This document shows, in pieces, positions 18,011 to 27,825 of a DNA stretch of 64,000 bases. The notes under the pieces were generated by a model. That model ran no database searches. It saw nothing but the letters and a program-made list of their open reading frames with translations, and was not told the origin of the DNA. The position numbers were made by a program, and so were the translations under genes. The first letter of the stretch is position 1. The number at the start of each line of letters is the position of its first letter. The DNA is from Pseudozobellia sp. WGM2 (lineage in GTDB: Bacteria; Bacteroidota; Bacteroidia; Flavobacteriales; Flavobacteriaceae): assembly GCF_017810075.1 (NCBI RefSeq), contig NZ_JADNYK010000004.1, positions 558,001 through 622,000 on the forward strand, read 5' to 3'.

Positions 18011-20566
18011 ATGGATGATAATTTTTCACCAAGAGTAAAAGATGTGATTGCTTATAGCAAAGAGGAAGCACTTCGTTTGGGGCACGACTTCATCGGCACC
18101 GAACACCTCATGTTAGGGCTTTTGCGTGACGGCAACGGTAAGGCTATCAGTATATTGGACGCGTTGGAAGTTGATTTGGATCACCTGAGACGTAAGGTCG
18201 AGATTTTGAGCCCATCGAACCCCAACCCGAACAGCATACAAAAAGATAAAAAGAACCTGCACCTTACGCGTCAAGCGGAGCGTGCCCTAAAGACAACGTT
18301 TTTAGAGGCCAAGCTTTTTCAGAGTTCTTCAATCAATACCGCACACCTTTTACTTTGTATACTAAGAAATGAAAACGACCCGACAACCAAGTTGTTACAT
18401 AAACTGAAAGTAGATTATGATGGGGTCAAAGAGCAGTTTAAATTTATGATTACAAGTGATGATGATATTGTAGATGCACCGACTTCAGAGTCGTTCCCAA
18501 ATGACAATGATGACGCTAGCGATGGAAAAGAAGGAAGTTCGTTCGGTGCCGCTACCGGCCAAAAAGGCAATAAAAAATCGAAGACTCCGGTTCTCGATAA
18601 TTTCGGGCGAGATCTCACCCGTTTAGCTGAAGAAAATAAACTTGACCCCGTCGTAGGACGGGAAAAAGAGATTGAACGTGTCTCACAAATACTGAGTCGA
18701 AGAAAGAAAAACAATCCACTGTTAATAGGTGAACCAGGTGTTGGTAAAAGTGCTATTGCAGAAGGTTTGGCCCTTCGAATTATTAACAAAAAAGTATCAC
18801 GGATACTTTACAATAAGCGAGTGGTTACACTAGATTTGGCATCTTTGGTTGCTGGTACAAAATATCGTGGCCAGTTCGAAGAACGCATGAAAGCGGTAAT
18901 GAACGAACTCGAGAAGAATGATGATGTAATTCTTTTTATCGATGAGATACATACTATTGTAGGCGCTGGCGGTGCAACCGGAAGCTTAGATGCATCGAAC
19001 ATGTTCAAACCGGCGCTGGCCAGAGGTGAAATTCAATGTATCGGAGCCACTACCTTAGATGAATATAGACAATACATCGAGAAAGATGGTGCATTGGAAA
19101 GACGTTTTCAAAAGGTAATCGTAGAACCTACAACTGTAGAAGAGACCATTGAAATTCTACACAACATTAAAGGTAAATATGAAGACCACCATAACGTGTT
19201 GTATACAGATGAGGCAATTATTGCATGCGTAAAATTGACCAACCGCTACATGACCGACCGTTTCTTACCGGACAAGGCCATTGATGCGTTAGATGAAGCA
19301 GGTTCACGTGTTCATATTGTTAATATGGATGTACCTAAACAAATCTTAGAGCTCGAAAAACAGCTCGAAGATGTTAGAGAACTTAAGAACAGTGTGGTCA
19401 AAAAACAGAAGTATGAAGAAGCCGCTAAGCTACGTGATGACGAGAAGCGTATCGAAAAAGAATTAGCGACCGCACAAGAAAAATGGGAAGAAGACAGTAA
19501 ACAACACAAAGAAACCGTATCTGAAGATAATGTGGCCGATGTAGTTTCGATGATGAGTGGCATTCCAGTGAATAGAATTGCCCAGACCGAGAGCAATAAA
19601 TTGGCAGAACTACCTTCATTGATCAAATCGAATGTGATTGGGCAAGACGATGCAGTGGCCAAAGTAGCTAAGGCCATACAACGTAATAGAGCTGGATTGA
19701 AGGACCCGAACAAACCCATTGGCTCCTTTATATTCTTAGGGCAAACGGGTGTTGGTAAAACACAACTGGCCAAGGTTCTTGCGAAAGAGCTATTTGATTC
19801 AGAGGATGCACTGATTCGCATAGATATGAGCGAATACATGGAGAAATTCGCGATTTCGAGATTGGTGGGCGCACCTCCAGGGTACGTGGGTTATGAAGAA
19901 GGAGGTCAATTGACCGAAAAGGTAAGACGAAAGCCCTATTCGGTAGTGCTGTTAGACGAGGTTGAAAAAGCACATCCTGATGTGTTCAATATGATGCTAC
20001 AGGTATTAGACGACGGTTACCTTACCGATAGTTTAGGAAGAAAGATTGATTTCAGAAATACGATTATCATAATGACCTCCAATATCGGGGCGCGTAAGCT
20101 CAAAGATTTTGGTCAGGGGGTAGGTTTTGGTACCGCTGCCATGAAGTCACAAGAAGACAGTCATCAAAAGAGTGTTATCGAAGGAGCTTTAAAGAAAGCC
20201 TTTGCTCCCGAATTTTTGAATCGAATTGATGATGTTATAGTCTTCAATCCGCTTGAACGAGAAGACATTCACAAAATTATTGATATTGAATTGCGTAAAT
20301 TATACGCTCGAATTAAAGATATCGGTTACGACTTAACCTTGAGTGATAAAGCAAAGGATTATATCTCTGATAAAGGTTTTGATAAGCAGTATGGGGCTAG
20401 ACCCCTTAAAAGGGCAATTCAGAAATATATTGAAGATACGTTGGCCGAAGAAATCGTCAACTCTAAATTGGAGGAAGGTGATTCTATAATTATGGACTTT
20501 GATGAGAAGAAAGAAGAGCTTACCATCAAAATCAAAAAGCCCGAGAAATCACCGAAAACTGAATAA
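18011..20566 (+). CDS. clpC: ATP-dependent Clp protease ATPase subunit ClpC
   Basis: 851 residues, hexameric unfoldase feeding ClpP. Domains in order: N-domain with two Clp_N repeats (residues 1-145); AAA1 with Walker A GEPGVGKS and Walker B ILFIDEIH; a UVR/M-domain coiled coil ([19 protein letters not shown], about residue 465) that marks ClpC rather than ClpB or ClpA; AAA2 with GQTGVGKT and [16 protein letters not shown] loop near residue 702 fits docking to ClpP. The usual partner McsB is not nearby. It is transcribed divergently from gyrA with 260 bases between them. Confidence 0.95.
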   Translation: MDDNFSPRVKDVIAYSKEEALRLGHDFIGTEHLMLGLLRDGNGKAISILDALEVDLDHLRRKVEILSPSNPNPNSIQKDKKNLHLTRQAERALKTTFLEAKLFQSSSINTAHLLLCILRNENDPTTKLLHKLKVDYDGVKEQFKFMITSDDDIVDAPTSESFPNDNDDASDGKEGSSFGAATGQKGNKKSKTPVLDNFGRDLTRLAEENKLDPVVGREKEIERVSQILSRRKKNNPLLIGEPGVGKSAIAEGLALRIINKKVSRILYNKRVVTLDLASLVAGTKYRGQFEERMKAVMNELEKNDDVILFIDEIHTIVGAGGATGSLDASNMFKPALARGEIQCIGATTLDEYRQYIEKDGALERRFQKVIVEPTTVEETIEILHNIKGKYEDHHNVLYTDEAIIACVKLTNRYMTDRFLPDKAIDALDEAGSRVHIVNMDVPKQILELEKQLEDVRELKNSVVKKQKYEEAAKLRDDEKRIEKELATAQEKWEEDSKQHKETVSEDNVADVVSMMSGIPVNRIAQTESNKLAELPSLIKSNVIGQDDAVAKVAKAIQRNRAGLKDPNKPIGSFIFLGQTGVGKTQLAKVLAKELFDSEDALIRIDMSEYMEKFAISRLVGAPPGYVGYEEGGQLTEKVRRKPYSVVLLDEVEKAHPDVFNMMLQVLDDGYLTDSLGRKIDFRNTIIIMTSNIGARKLKDFGQGVGFGTAAMKSQEDSHQKSVIEGALKKAFAPEFLNRIDDVIVFNPLEREDIHKIIDIELRKLYARIKDIGYDLTLSDKAKDYISDKGFDKQYGARPLKRAIQKYIEDTLAEEIVNSKLEEGDSIIMDFDEKKEELTIKIKKPEKSPKTE

Positions 20567-20585
20567 TTTCGTAAGAAATTTTGCA

Positions 20586-20618
20586 AAAGGGAGTCGCTAT
20601 ATACGACTCCCTTTTTTT
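20586..20618 (+). terminator. Terminator of clpC
   Basis: 11-bp perfect stem AAAGGGAGTCG (20586-20596) / CGACTCCCTTT (20604-20614), 7-base loop, then a run of T. A strong Rho-independent terminator 20 bases after the clpC stop. Confidence 0.93.
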
Positions 20619-20765
20619 ATACCCGATAACCAAGTAGTAAGAATAAAAATACAAGTAAATGTCTACCTAGGTAGATTAAACGATATTTAAGCCTTTAATC
20701 TAATAATTTTCACTTTGCTCGACCTTACATCTACTTTCGTTTCGAACACTATAATATTTATTGGA

Positions 20766-21164
20766 ATGAAAGTGAGGCGACCGAAAAAGACAGTTATTGT
20801 CAGGGAGTATCAATTGGATGTGGGAAAAGTGCAGGTATATGAGAACTATATGGTGGCTCTATTCGACGAAGGAGCAACCCTTACTTTAGAGAGGGTCTAC
20901 CAAATTATCGGTATCTCAGAAATTCACTTTAGAAATAAAAATTTTGGTTACATAAGTTTACGCAAAAATTCATTTGCCGTAGACCCTACCATTTACACCT
21001 ACCTAAGACAATTAGAGCACCTAAAAGCTTTTGCCATTGTATCGGTAAAAGAAATCGACATGCACAATTTTAAAATCGAAAAATTGTTCTACAAAAAACC
21101 GATGAAATTTTTCATTGAGTACGACAACGCCCTCAAATGGGTCAAGAGAAGAGTGAAATCTTAA
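20766..21164 (+). CDS. Hypothetical protein (132 aa), flavobacterial
   Basis: I start it at ATG 20766 (MKVRRPKKTVIVREY). The frame is open from 20715, but the earlier part reads like leader sequence. The predicted fold alternates strand and helix (YQLDVGKVQVYENYMVALF, LERVYQIIGISEIHF, LRQLEHLKAFAIVSVK), with a basic C-terminus ALKWVKRRVKS. This is loosely like STAS/SpoIIAA-type small domains, but I cannot assign it. It has no membrane segment and stands alone between two terminators. Confidence 0.6.
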   Translation: MKVRRPKKTVIVREYQLDVGKVQVYENYMVALFDEGATLTLERVYQIIGISEIHFRNKNFGYISLRKNSFAVDPTIYTYLRQLEHLKAFAIVSVKEIDMHNFKIEKLFYKKPMKFFIEYDNALKWVKRRVKS

Positions 21165-21187
21165 GTAAAAAAGATTCTAAGATTTTG

Positions 21188-21224
21188 AAAGGTTGATCCA
21201 AAAGTGAATTTTGGTTCAACCTTT
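21188..21224. terminator. Bidirectional terminator
   Basis: A 16-bp stem with a single mismatch (21188-21203 / 21209-21224), beginning AAAGGTTGA and ending TCAACCTTT. It sits between the plus-strand hypothetical gene and the minus-strand nnr gene. Confidence 0.85.
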
Positions 21225-21228
21225 ATTT

Positions 21229-22770
21229 TTACTGCTCATCACTTTCTTGCTGCCTACTCTCTTCAACAGCGAACAAATCAATAAATGCTTGGCCAACACC
21301 TTCGGCGACATCAGAAGCGAGCAATGATTGATATCCTATTTTATCGACCATAAGGTCGCCAGAACGGCCGTGCAAATAAACGCCAAATACGGCTGCATGA
21401 AGAGGATCATAGTTTTGGGCAACGAGTCCGGTAATTATTCCGGTCAATACATCACCTGTGCCCCCTGTGGCCATTCCCGGGTTTCCTGTGGTATTTACAT
21501 AACCCATCTCGTGATATATGGTTATGGTGTGATGTCCCTTAATGACCAAGATACAGTCATATTCTTTAGAAAATCGCTTCGCTTTTTCAAGCTTATCAAA
21601 ATCATCTTTCCATGACCCGATTAGTCTTTCCAATTCTTTAGGGTGCGGAGTCATTATAGTTTGAGCAGGCAGTTTCTTTAATAATGAGGCATCCTCAGAA
21701 ATAATATTCAGTGCGTCAGCATCAATTACCAACGGGGTCTCATTAGTATTTAAGAAATCGGAAAAGGCCTTTTTCGTTTCCTTATCCTTACCCAAACCGA
21801 TACCGACACCGATGACCGTAGGCGAGATAGAAAACTTGATATCGGTAATTTGTTCATCATCGACATCAGTCATTACCATAGCTTCTGGAAGGTTGGTCTG
21901 TAGCGGTATATATCCGCATTTTGGGGTGAATACAGAAACAAGTCCGCTACCCGTGCGCAGGCAAGCCTTTGCTGCCAAATGTACAGCTCCAATTTTGCCG
22001 TAACTACCCCCAATAATAAGACTGTGGCCATAAGTGCCCTTATGGGTATATTTTTCTCTCGGTTTATAAATCGGCAGTACTTCATTCTTTCCGATCAATT
22101 CATAATCGGTTTCGGTTTTCATCAAAAACTGAATATCAAGACCGATGTCCAAAACTTCCCAACGCTCAATAAAAACACCTGTTTCTGGCAAAAAGAAAAT
22201 TAATTTCGGAACCTGAAAACTTAAGGTATAGTTTGACTTGACTATCGCTTTTTTATTCTCAGGAACGGCATCCGTAAACAACCCTGAAGGAATATCTACC
22301 GACAAAATAAATGCCCGTGTCTCGTGCAAATGATTGAATAATGACACCACCCAATCATCAGGTGGTCTATTAAGGCCGATACCAAAAATGGCATCTACTA
22401 TAATATCTTCTTTAGCTATTTCAGGCCAGCTCGAACCATTTTCAAGAAAATGGGGCCAAACTTTTCGATTTTTCAATCGTTCAAGATTTACCAGAAAATC
22501 TTCTGAGCGTTTTTTGCTGTAGTTGACTACATACACCTCAATATTGTAACCGTGCTCTTGCAATTGGCGTGCAAGGGCAAGTCCGTCTCCACCATTATTT
22601 CCTATACCACAGAACAAGTGAATTTTAACTTGGGCACCTTGCATACGAAGATGAAGCCAATTAAATAACTGGGTAGCAGCCCGCTCCATCAACTCATTAC
22701 CGGTAATATTCTGTTTTTCTATTGTGAATTTGTCAGCAGCATAAATCTGCTCGGCACTAAAAAGCTTCAT
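21229..22770 (-). CDS. nnr: Bifunctional NAD(P)H-hydrate repair enzyme
   Basis: 513 residues joining two repair activities for damaged NAD(P)H. The N-terminal YjeF_N epimerase (about 1-215; FCGIGNNGGDGLALARQL) interconverts R- and S-NAD(P)HX. The C-terminal ADP-dependent dehydratase (about 230-505; TGSGLVSVFTP, MTPHPKELERL, NPGMATGGTGDVLTG) dehydrates S-NAD(P)HX. Length and both active-site blocks are standard, so it should be functional. It is monocistronic and cytoplasmic. Confidence 0.95.
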   Translation of the reverse strand: MKLFSAEQIYAADKFTIEKQNITGNELMERAATQLFNWLHLRMQGAQVKIHLFCGIGNNGGDGLALARQLQEHGYNIEVYVVNYSKKRSEDFLVNLERLKNRKVWPHFLENGSSWPEIAKEDIIVDAIFGIGLNRPPDDWVVSLFNHLHETRAFILSVDIPSGLFTDAVPENKKAIVKSNYTLSFQVPKLIFFLPETGVFIERWEVLDIGLDIQFLMKTETDYELIGKNEVLPIYKPREKYTHKGTYGHSLIIGGSYGKIGAVHLAAKACLRTGSGLVSVFTPKCGYIPLQTNLPEAMVMTDVDDEQITDIKFSISPTVIGVGIGLGKDKETKKAFSDFLNTNETPLVIDADALNIISEDASLLKKLPAQTIMTPHPKELERLIGSWKDDFDKLEKAKRFSKEYDCILVIKGHHTITIYHEMGYVNTTGNPGMATGGTGDVLTGIITGLVAQNYDPLHAAVFGVYLHGRSGDLMVDKIGYQSLLASDVAEGVGQAFIDLFAVEESRQQESDEQ

Positions 22771-22824
22771 TTAATAACAATATTTGATAAATGTTTGAAG
22801 AATCTATAAAAAATTGATCGTTCG

Positions 22825-22855
22825 TTTGATTAAGTTTTCAAAAGTACTACTTTTG
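22825..22855 (+). promoter_or_regulatory. Promoter of the thr operon
   Basis: TTTG (22825-22828), 19-base spacer, TACTTTTG (22848-22855). This matches the Bacteroidota -33 TTTG / -7 TAnnTTTG consensus exactly. Transcription would begin about 22862, some 15 bases before the leader peptide ATG at 22878. Confidence 0.75.
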
Positions 22856-22877
22856 GTTCTTTGTATTAAACCAACGA

Positions 22878-22964
22878 ATGCACAAGGTCGACAGTAATAG
22901 AATTTTTACGCCATTCCAAAATGGATTCACCGCAACTACCGGTACCACTACCCCTTTGGGGTAA
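22878..22964 (+). CDS. thrL: Threonine-rich leader peptide (28 aa), thr attenuator
   Basis: A short frame, ATG at 22878 to TAA at 22962-22964, lies between the thr promoter and thrA. It ends ...NGF then TATTGTTTPLG: 7 of 28 residues are Thr and six of eight consecutive codons are Thr (ACC, ACT, ACC, ACC, ACT, ACC). Thr-codon clusters in front of threonine genes are the hallmark of ribosome-mediated attenuation, where charged tRNA-Thr sets ribosome speed. Hairpins follow: TACCCC/GGGGTA (22949-22963) covers the last Thr codon and the stop, and GCGCT/AGCGC (22988-23001) lies after it. Seen: frame, codons, hairpins. Inferred: attenuation. Confidence 0.8.
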   Translation: MHKVDSNRIFTPFQNGFTATTGTTTPLG

Positions 22965-23020
22965 ACAGCTATATACACGTCCGTTTTGCGCTTTTCAGCG
23001 CCCAATTCAAATATATTTTT
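22949..23020 (+). promoter_or_regulatory. Leader RNA structures before thrA
   Basis: Two short stems: TACCCC-TTT-GGGGTA (22949-22963), overlapping the leader peptide end, and GCGCT-TTTC-AGCGC (22988-23001). TATATTTTT follows 10 or more bases later. The T run is further from the stem than in classic terminators, so the attenuator may need a larger fold or Rho. Only the stems themselves are seen. Confidence 0.45.
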
Positions 23021-23037
23021 CCTTTAAAATCATCTAG

Positions 23038-25482
23038 ATGAAAGTCTTAAAATTCGGTGGCACTTCGGTAGCCAACGCATCAAACATAAACTTGGTTAAG
23101 AATATTGTCGCCAACACCGCTTCCGATAAGGTCGTGGTCGTGGTATCTGCACTCGGCGGCGTAACGGATTTTCTATTGAATGCAGCCTTTCTGGCCGCTC
23201 AGCAAAGTGAAGGCTATAAATCTGTTCTCAAAGAAATAGAAGACAGGCATCTTAACACGGTCAAAGAGCTTATAAGCATTAATGCCCAGAGCAAAGTTCT
23301 CAGCAAGGTCAAAAGTGAATTGAACACCCTTGAGACCCTTTTGGAAGGCGCATATCTTATCGGTGAGATTACCCCTAGGCTATCTGACAAAATTGTAAGT
23401 TACGGTGAACTTCTCTCCGCTTACATTATCAGCGAATATTTTGTGCAAGAAGGCATGAGTACGGCCCACGTAGATAGCAGAAAACTTATTATAACCGATG
23501 ATGTAAACGAAAAGGCCACGGTTAATTTTGCCCTGACCAACAAAAACTGTAATGATTATTTCTTTTCAGTAGAGGGCGATATAGTGGTTATGGGAGGATT
23601 TATTGCCTCTTCGGAAAAAGGAAATTCAACCACCCTAGGTCGAGGCGGTTCCGATTATACGGCCGCAATCGTTGCTGCAGCTATGGATGCCGAAGTATTG
23701 GAAATATTCACGGACGTCAGCGGTATGTACACCGCCAACCCGAAATTAGTGAAGCAGGCAAAGGCTATTCCGCATATATCGTACGAGGAAGCCATGGAGC
23801 TTTCCCATTTTGGGGCCAAGGTACTTTACCCACCGACCATTCAACCGGTACTGAGCAAAGGTATTTCGATTCATATAAAAAATACGTTTCACCCGGAACA
23901 GGCCGGAACACTGATTACAAAAAATAAGAACGAAAAAGGAAAGACTGTTCGAGGCATCACCCATGTGGGCAATATGGCTTTACTATCGCTTGAAGGGCCT
24001 GGTATGGTCGGCATACCTGGTATTTCGAAACGTTTTTTCGAAGTACTGTCCCAACACGGCATCAGCGTAGTATTCATTACACAGGCCTCCTCCGAACACT
24101 CAATTTGTGTTGGCATTTCTGCCAATGACATTGAAAAAGCCATAGAAATTGTAAACGAGGCCTTTGAGGTTGAAATCGAGCGTGGTAAGATAAAACCGGC
24201 CCTTGCCGAAACCGAATTGGCCATAATTGCACTGGTGGGTGACAATATGAAAAAACATCAAGGGCTGAGCGGTAAAATGTTCAGCACCTTAGGCCGAAAC
24301 AACGTTAACATTCGTGCCATTGCACAAGGGGCATCTGAACGTAATATTTCTGCGGTAATCAATGAAGCTGATGTAAAAAAGGCCCTCAACGCACTTCACG
24401 AAGAATTCTTTGAAGAAAACGTAAAACAGTTGAATCTATTTGTAATGGGTGTCGGTAATGTAGGCTCTAAATTTTTAGAGCAGATTCGCCAACAACGCGC
24501 CTATCTAAAAGAAAAACTGAAATTGAACATTCGCGTTATCGGTATTTCAAACTCTCGTACGATGGTCTTTGATGAAGGCGGAATCTCGCTAGATAAATGG
24601 AATGACCAATTGGCCAACGGAGAAAAGGCCGATAAATCTAAATTTTTCGAAACCATACAAAAGCTGAATTTTCGCAATAGTATTTTTGTAGATAATACCG
24701 CCAGTGGCGACGTAGCCTCTACCTATGCCTCCTATCTTGGAAACAGTATTTCTGTGGTTACCTGTAATAAAATTGCGTGCTCGTCTGAGTTTGAAAATTA
24801 CCAGCAACTAAAAGATTTGGCCAGGGCCTACAATGCACCTTTCTTATTTGAGACCAATGTAGGTGCCGGTTTGCCCATTATTGACACCCTGAAACATTTG
24901 ATAGCTTCCGGCGATAAAGTTTTAAAAATACAAGCAGTACTTTCCGGTAGTCTCAACTTCGTATTCAACAATTTCAACGACCAAACGACCTTTCACGATA
25001 TTGTAAAGCAGGCTCAAGAAGAGGGTTATACCGAGCCGGATCCTAAAATTGATTTAAGCGGAATCGATGTGATGCGAAAAATCTTGATTCTGGCTCGAGA
25101 AAGTGGAAACCGACTGGAAATAGATGATATAGCCAATAACAGTTTCCTTCCTGAAGAGAGCTTGAACACGGCTAATAATGAAGATTTTTTCGCCTCTCTC
25201 ATCAAACACGAAGACAGCTTTCAGCAGATGTACGCCCAGGCGGCCGCAAAAGATAGCAAGTTGAAGTATGTGGCCCAGTATGAAGATGGCCAGGCCAGTG
25301 TAGGCTTGCAAGAAATACCAAAAGGCCATGATTTCTACAATTTGGAAGGCAGCGACAATATTGTTTTGTTCTATACACAACGCTACCCGAACCAACCCAT
25401 GATTATTAAAGGTGCGGGTGCAGGTGCCGAAGTGACCGCATCGGGTATTTTTGCCGATATCATTCGAATAGGAAACTTTTAA
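23038..25482 (+). CDS. thrA: Bifunctional aspartokinase / homoserine dehydrogenase
   Basis: 814 residues. The aspartate kinase domain (1-300) opens with KFGGTSVAN and has LGRGGSDYTAAI. Two ACT regulatory domains (about 310-460; MVGIPGISKRFFEVL, IIALVGDNMK) give feedback inhibition by threonine. The homoserine dehydrogenase domain begins with the Rossmann loop GVGNVGSKFLEQ and contains LSGSLNFVFN. It catalyses the first and third steps from aspartate to threonine/methionine. It leads the thrA-thrB-thrC operon (thrB starts 3 bases after the stop) and lies behind the Thr-rich leader. Confidence 0.97.
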   Translation: MKVLKFGGTSVANASNINLVKNIVANTASDKVVVVVSALGGVTDFLLNAAFLAAQQSEGYKSVLKEIEDRHLNTVKELISINAQSKVLSKVKSELNTLETLLEGAYLIGEITPRLSDKIVSYGELLSAYIISEYFVQEGMSTAHVDSRKLIITDDVNEKATVNFALTNKNCNDYFFSVEGDIVVMGGFIASSEKGNSTTLGRGGSDYTAAIVAAAMDAEVLEIFTDVSGMYTANPKLVKQAKAIPHISYEEAMELSHFGAKVLYPPTIQPVLSKGISIHIKNTFHPEQAGTLITKNKNEKGKTVRGITHVGNMALLSLEGPGMVGIPGISKRFFEVLSQHGISVVFITQASSEHSICVGISANDIEKAIEIVNEAFEVEIERGKIKPALAETELAIIALVGDNMKKHQGLSGKMFSTLGRNNVNIRAIAQGASERNISAVINEADVKKALNALHEEFFEENVKQLNLFVMGVGNVGSKFLEQIRQQRAYLKEKLKLNIRVIGISNSRTMVFDEGGISLDKWNDQLANGEKADKSKFFETIQKLNFRNSIFVDNTASGDVASTYASYLGNSISVVTCNKIACSSEFENYQQLKDLARAYNAPFLFETNVGAGLPIIDTLKHLIASGDKVLKIQAVLSGSLNFVFNNFNDQTTFHDIVKQAQEEGYTEPDPKIDLSGIDVMRKILILARESGNRLEIDDIANNSFLPEESLNTANNEDFFASLIKHEDSFQQMYAQAAAKDSKLKYVAQYEDGQASVGLQEIPKGHDFYNLEGSDNIVLFYTQRYPNQPMIIKGAGAGAEVTASGIFADIIRIGNF

Positions 25483-25485
25483 GGT

Positions 25486-26418
25486 ATGAGCAAAGACGAA
25501 ATAAGAATATTTTGCCCGGCTACCATTGCCAATGTTTCTTGTGGTTTTGACGTGCTCGGGGTCGCCTTAGATTCGGTGGGTGATGAAATGGTCATCAGAA
25601 AGGTCTCTGAAAAAGGAATTAAGATCACCAAACTTACCGGTCAAGACCTTCCTACGGAAACCAACCAGAATGTGGCCGGGGTAGCAGGTTTGGCACTTTT
25701 GGCCGAGAGTGGCTCCAATGTAGGTTTTGAAATTGAAATTCATAAAAAGATAAAAGCCGGTAGTGGTATCGGTAGTAGTGCCGCTAGTTCTACCGGTGCC
25801 GTTTGGGCCATTAACGAATTGTTGGGCAAGCCATTTTCCACCTTGCAATTAGTGAAATTCGCTATGGAAGGCGAACGTTTGGCAAGTGGCGTGGCCCATG
25901 CCGATAATGTGGCCCCTGCCCTATTCGGCGGCTTTACCTTGGTTAGAAGTTACGATCCTCTAGATGTTATTCCCATTCATTGTCCGGATCAGCTGTACGC
26001 CACGGTTATCCACCCTCAAATCGAGGTACGAACTTCCGATTCAAGAAAAATTTTAAAAACCCATATTACTTTGGCCGATGGTATCAAACAATGGGGAAAT
26101 GTAGGCGGATTGATTTCCGGACTCTATACTGAAAATTACGACCTCATCGGTCGGTCATTGGTAGACCATATCGTAGAACCCATTCGTTCCATTTTAATAC
26201 CCGGATTCGATAAGGTCAAGTCCGTTTCTAAAAAGGCCGGAGCCCTTGGTTCTGGAATTTCCGGCTCGGGACCATCGATTTTCGCTTTTAGTAAAGGGGA
26301 GGCTACTGCCCAAAAGGTAGCGGAAGCCATGACCGAAGTGTACCAAAGCATAGGAATAGATTATGATGTACACGTTTCAAAAATTAATGCCCAAGGAATT
26401 AAGATATTAGACCAATGA
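25486..26418 (+). CDS. thrB: Homoserine kinase
   Basis: 310 residues, GHMP kinase family. The N-terminal CPATIANVSCGFDVLG binds homoserine, GSGIGSSAASSTGAV is the ATP-binding loop (near residue 92), and SGISGSGPSIFAF is the C-terminal Gly-rich motif. It phosphorylates homoserine to O-phosphohomoserine. It starts 3 bases after thrA and overlaps thrC by 4 bases (ATGA), so translation is coupled and the operon order follows the pathway. Confidence 0.97.
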   Translation: MSKDEIRIFCPATIANVSCGFDVLGVALDSVGDEMVIRKVSEKGIKITKLTGQDLPTETNQNVAGVAGLALLAESGSNVGFEIEIHKKIKAGSGIGSSAASSTGAVWAINELLGKPFSTLQLVKFAMEGERLASGVAHADNVAPALFGGFTLVRSYDPLDVIPIHCPDQLYATVIHPQIEVRTSDSRKILKTHITLADGIKQWGNVGGLISGLYTENYDLIGRSLVDHIVEPIRSILIPGFDKVKSVSKKAGALGSGISGSGPSIFAFSKGEATAQKVAEAMTEVYQSIGIDYDVHVSKINAQGIKILDQ

Positions 26419-27710
26419 AGTTTTACAGCCTAAATAAACAAGCGCCGCCCGTTTCTTTCAAAGAAGCCGTTATTCGAGGTATAGCCCCAGATCGCGGACT
26501 CTACTTTCCTGAAAGTTTCACCCCGTTGCCCGATTCTTTTTTTGAAACTATTGAAGAACTTTCAAACCATGAAATCGCATTCAACGCCATTCATCAATTT
26601 GTAAGCGATGAAATACCGAACGAAGAATTAAAAAAGATTTTAGCCAATACTTTAGACTTTGATTTTCCCATCGTCGAAATCGAAGAAAATGTAGCGACCC
26701 TCGAGCTTTTTCATGGCCCAACAATGGCTTTTAAAGATGTGGGCGCCCGTTTTATGGCGCAGTGTCTTGGTTATTTTTCAAAAGGTGAGAAGACCGACGT
26801 TACTGTTTTGGTCGCCACATCTGGAGATACCGGAGGTGCTGTGGCCAATGGATTTTTAGGTGTAGAAGGGGTTAAAGTCGTTATTCTTTACCCGAATGGA
26901 AAAGTAAGCGATATTCAGGAGCGTCAGCTCACTACCTTGGGGCAAAATATTACCGCGTTAAAAGTGGACGGTACTTTTGACGACTGCCAAAAAATGGTCA
27001 AAACTGCTTTTCTAGATGAGAACATTCTCAAAGAAATGCAACTGACCTCGGCCAACTCTATCAATGTAGCCCGTTGGTTACCCCAGTTATTCTATTTCTT
27101 GTTCGCCTATAAGCAGGCCAAGGTTCAAGGTAAGGAAATTGTATTTTCTATCCCCTCTGGTAATTTTGGTAATATCTGTGCCGGTATGGTAGCCCAAAGG
27201 CTGGGCATGCCCGTCAAACATTTTATAGCCGCTACCAATGTAAACGACACGGTGCCCCAGTACATGCTTACCAAAGAATACACGCCCAAACCCTCGACGG
27301 CCACGATTTCTAATGCTATGGATGTGGGTGACCCGAGTAATTTTATACGCATACGCCACTTATACGATGACAACTTTGAAGAATTGGAAAAAAACCTGTC
27401 TTCCTATTCTTTTGACGATAAAGAAACCAAAGCGGCTATGCTCGAGATTTTTGAAAAGAACGGATATATTGCCGACCCACACGGGGCCGTAGGATATTTG
27501 GGACTCAAAAAACACCAAAAAAAACAACCCGGTAGCTACGGAATATTTCTAGAGACCGCTCACCCGGTAAAGTTTTTAGACGTGGTCGTAGAAACGGTCG
27601 ATAAAGAAGTAGAAATTCCTCCTCAGATACAAAAAGTCATGAGTAAGGAGAAAAAATCGATTAGTATTAAAAGCTATGATGAGCTCAAAAGCTATCTTTT
27701 AAACGAATAA
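26415..27710 (+). CDS. thrC: Threonine synthase
   Basis: 431 residues, PLP enzyme. The Schiff-base Lys lies in TMAFKDVGARFM. SGDTGGAVANGF is the phosphate-cup region and SGNFGNICAG the cofactor phosphate loop. It converts O-phosphohomoserine to threonine, the last step of the operon's pathway. The ATG overlaps the thrB stop, and the gene is followed by a strong terminator, so the operon ends here. Confidence 0.97.
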   Translation: MKFYSLNKQAPPVSFKEAVIRGIAPDRGLYFPESFTPLPDSFFETIEELSNHEIAFNAIHQFVSDEIPNEELKKILANTLDFDFPIVEIEENVATLELFHGPTMAFKDVGARFMAQCLGYFSKGEKTDVTVLVATSGDTGGAVANGFLGVEGVKVVILYPNGKVSDIQERQLTTLGQNITALKVDGTFDDCQKMVKTAFLDENILKEMQLTSANSINVARWLPQLFYFLFAYKQAKVQGKEIVFSIPSGNFGNICAGMVAQRLGMPVKHFIAATNVNDTVPQYMLTKEYTPKPSTATISNAMDVGDPSNFIRIRHLYDDNFEELEKNLSSYSFDDKETKAAMLEIFEKNGYIADPHGAVGYLGLKKHQKKQPGSYGIFLETAHPVKFLDVVVETVDKEVEIPPQIQKVMSKEKKSISIKSYDELKSYLLNE

Positions 27711-27712
27711 AA

Positions 27713-27736
27713 AGGCCCCGATCGGGGTCTTTTTTA
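27713..27736 (+). terminator. Terminator of the thr operon
   Basis: GGCCCC and GGGGTC pair around GATC (27714-27729), flanked by AAA on the left and six T on the right, directly after the thrC stop. A strong Rho-independent terminator. It also marks the border between core sequence and the variable island. Confidence 0.9.
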
Positions 27737-27780
27737 TTCGTTGGTTTACTCGAAATGAAACGGATTCATTATTTGCTGAA

Positions 27781-27805
27781 CTAAGGGCCTTGCACAACGG
27801 TTACA
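27781..27805. repeat. Cassette-end repeat B (short copy 1)
   Basis: Carries AAGGGCCTTGCACAACGGTT. On the minus strand this reads AACCGTTGTGCAAGGCCCTT, downstream of the minus-strand gene at 27826-28269. Related copies stand at 33411-33484 and 35543-35617, each just downstream of a minus-strand gene. Confidence 0.6.
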
Positions 27806-27825
27806 ATTGTTGGAAAACGTTATCC

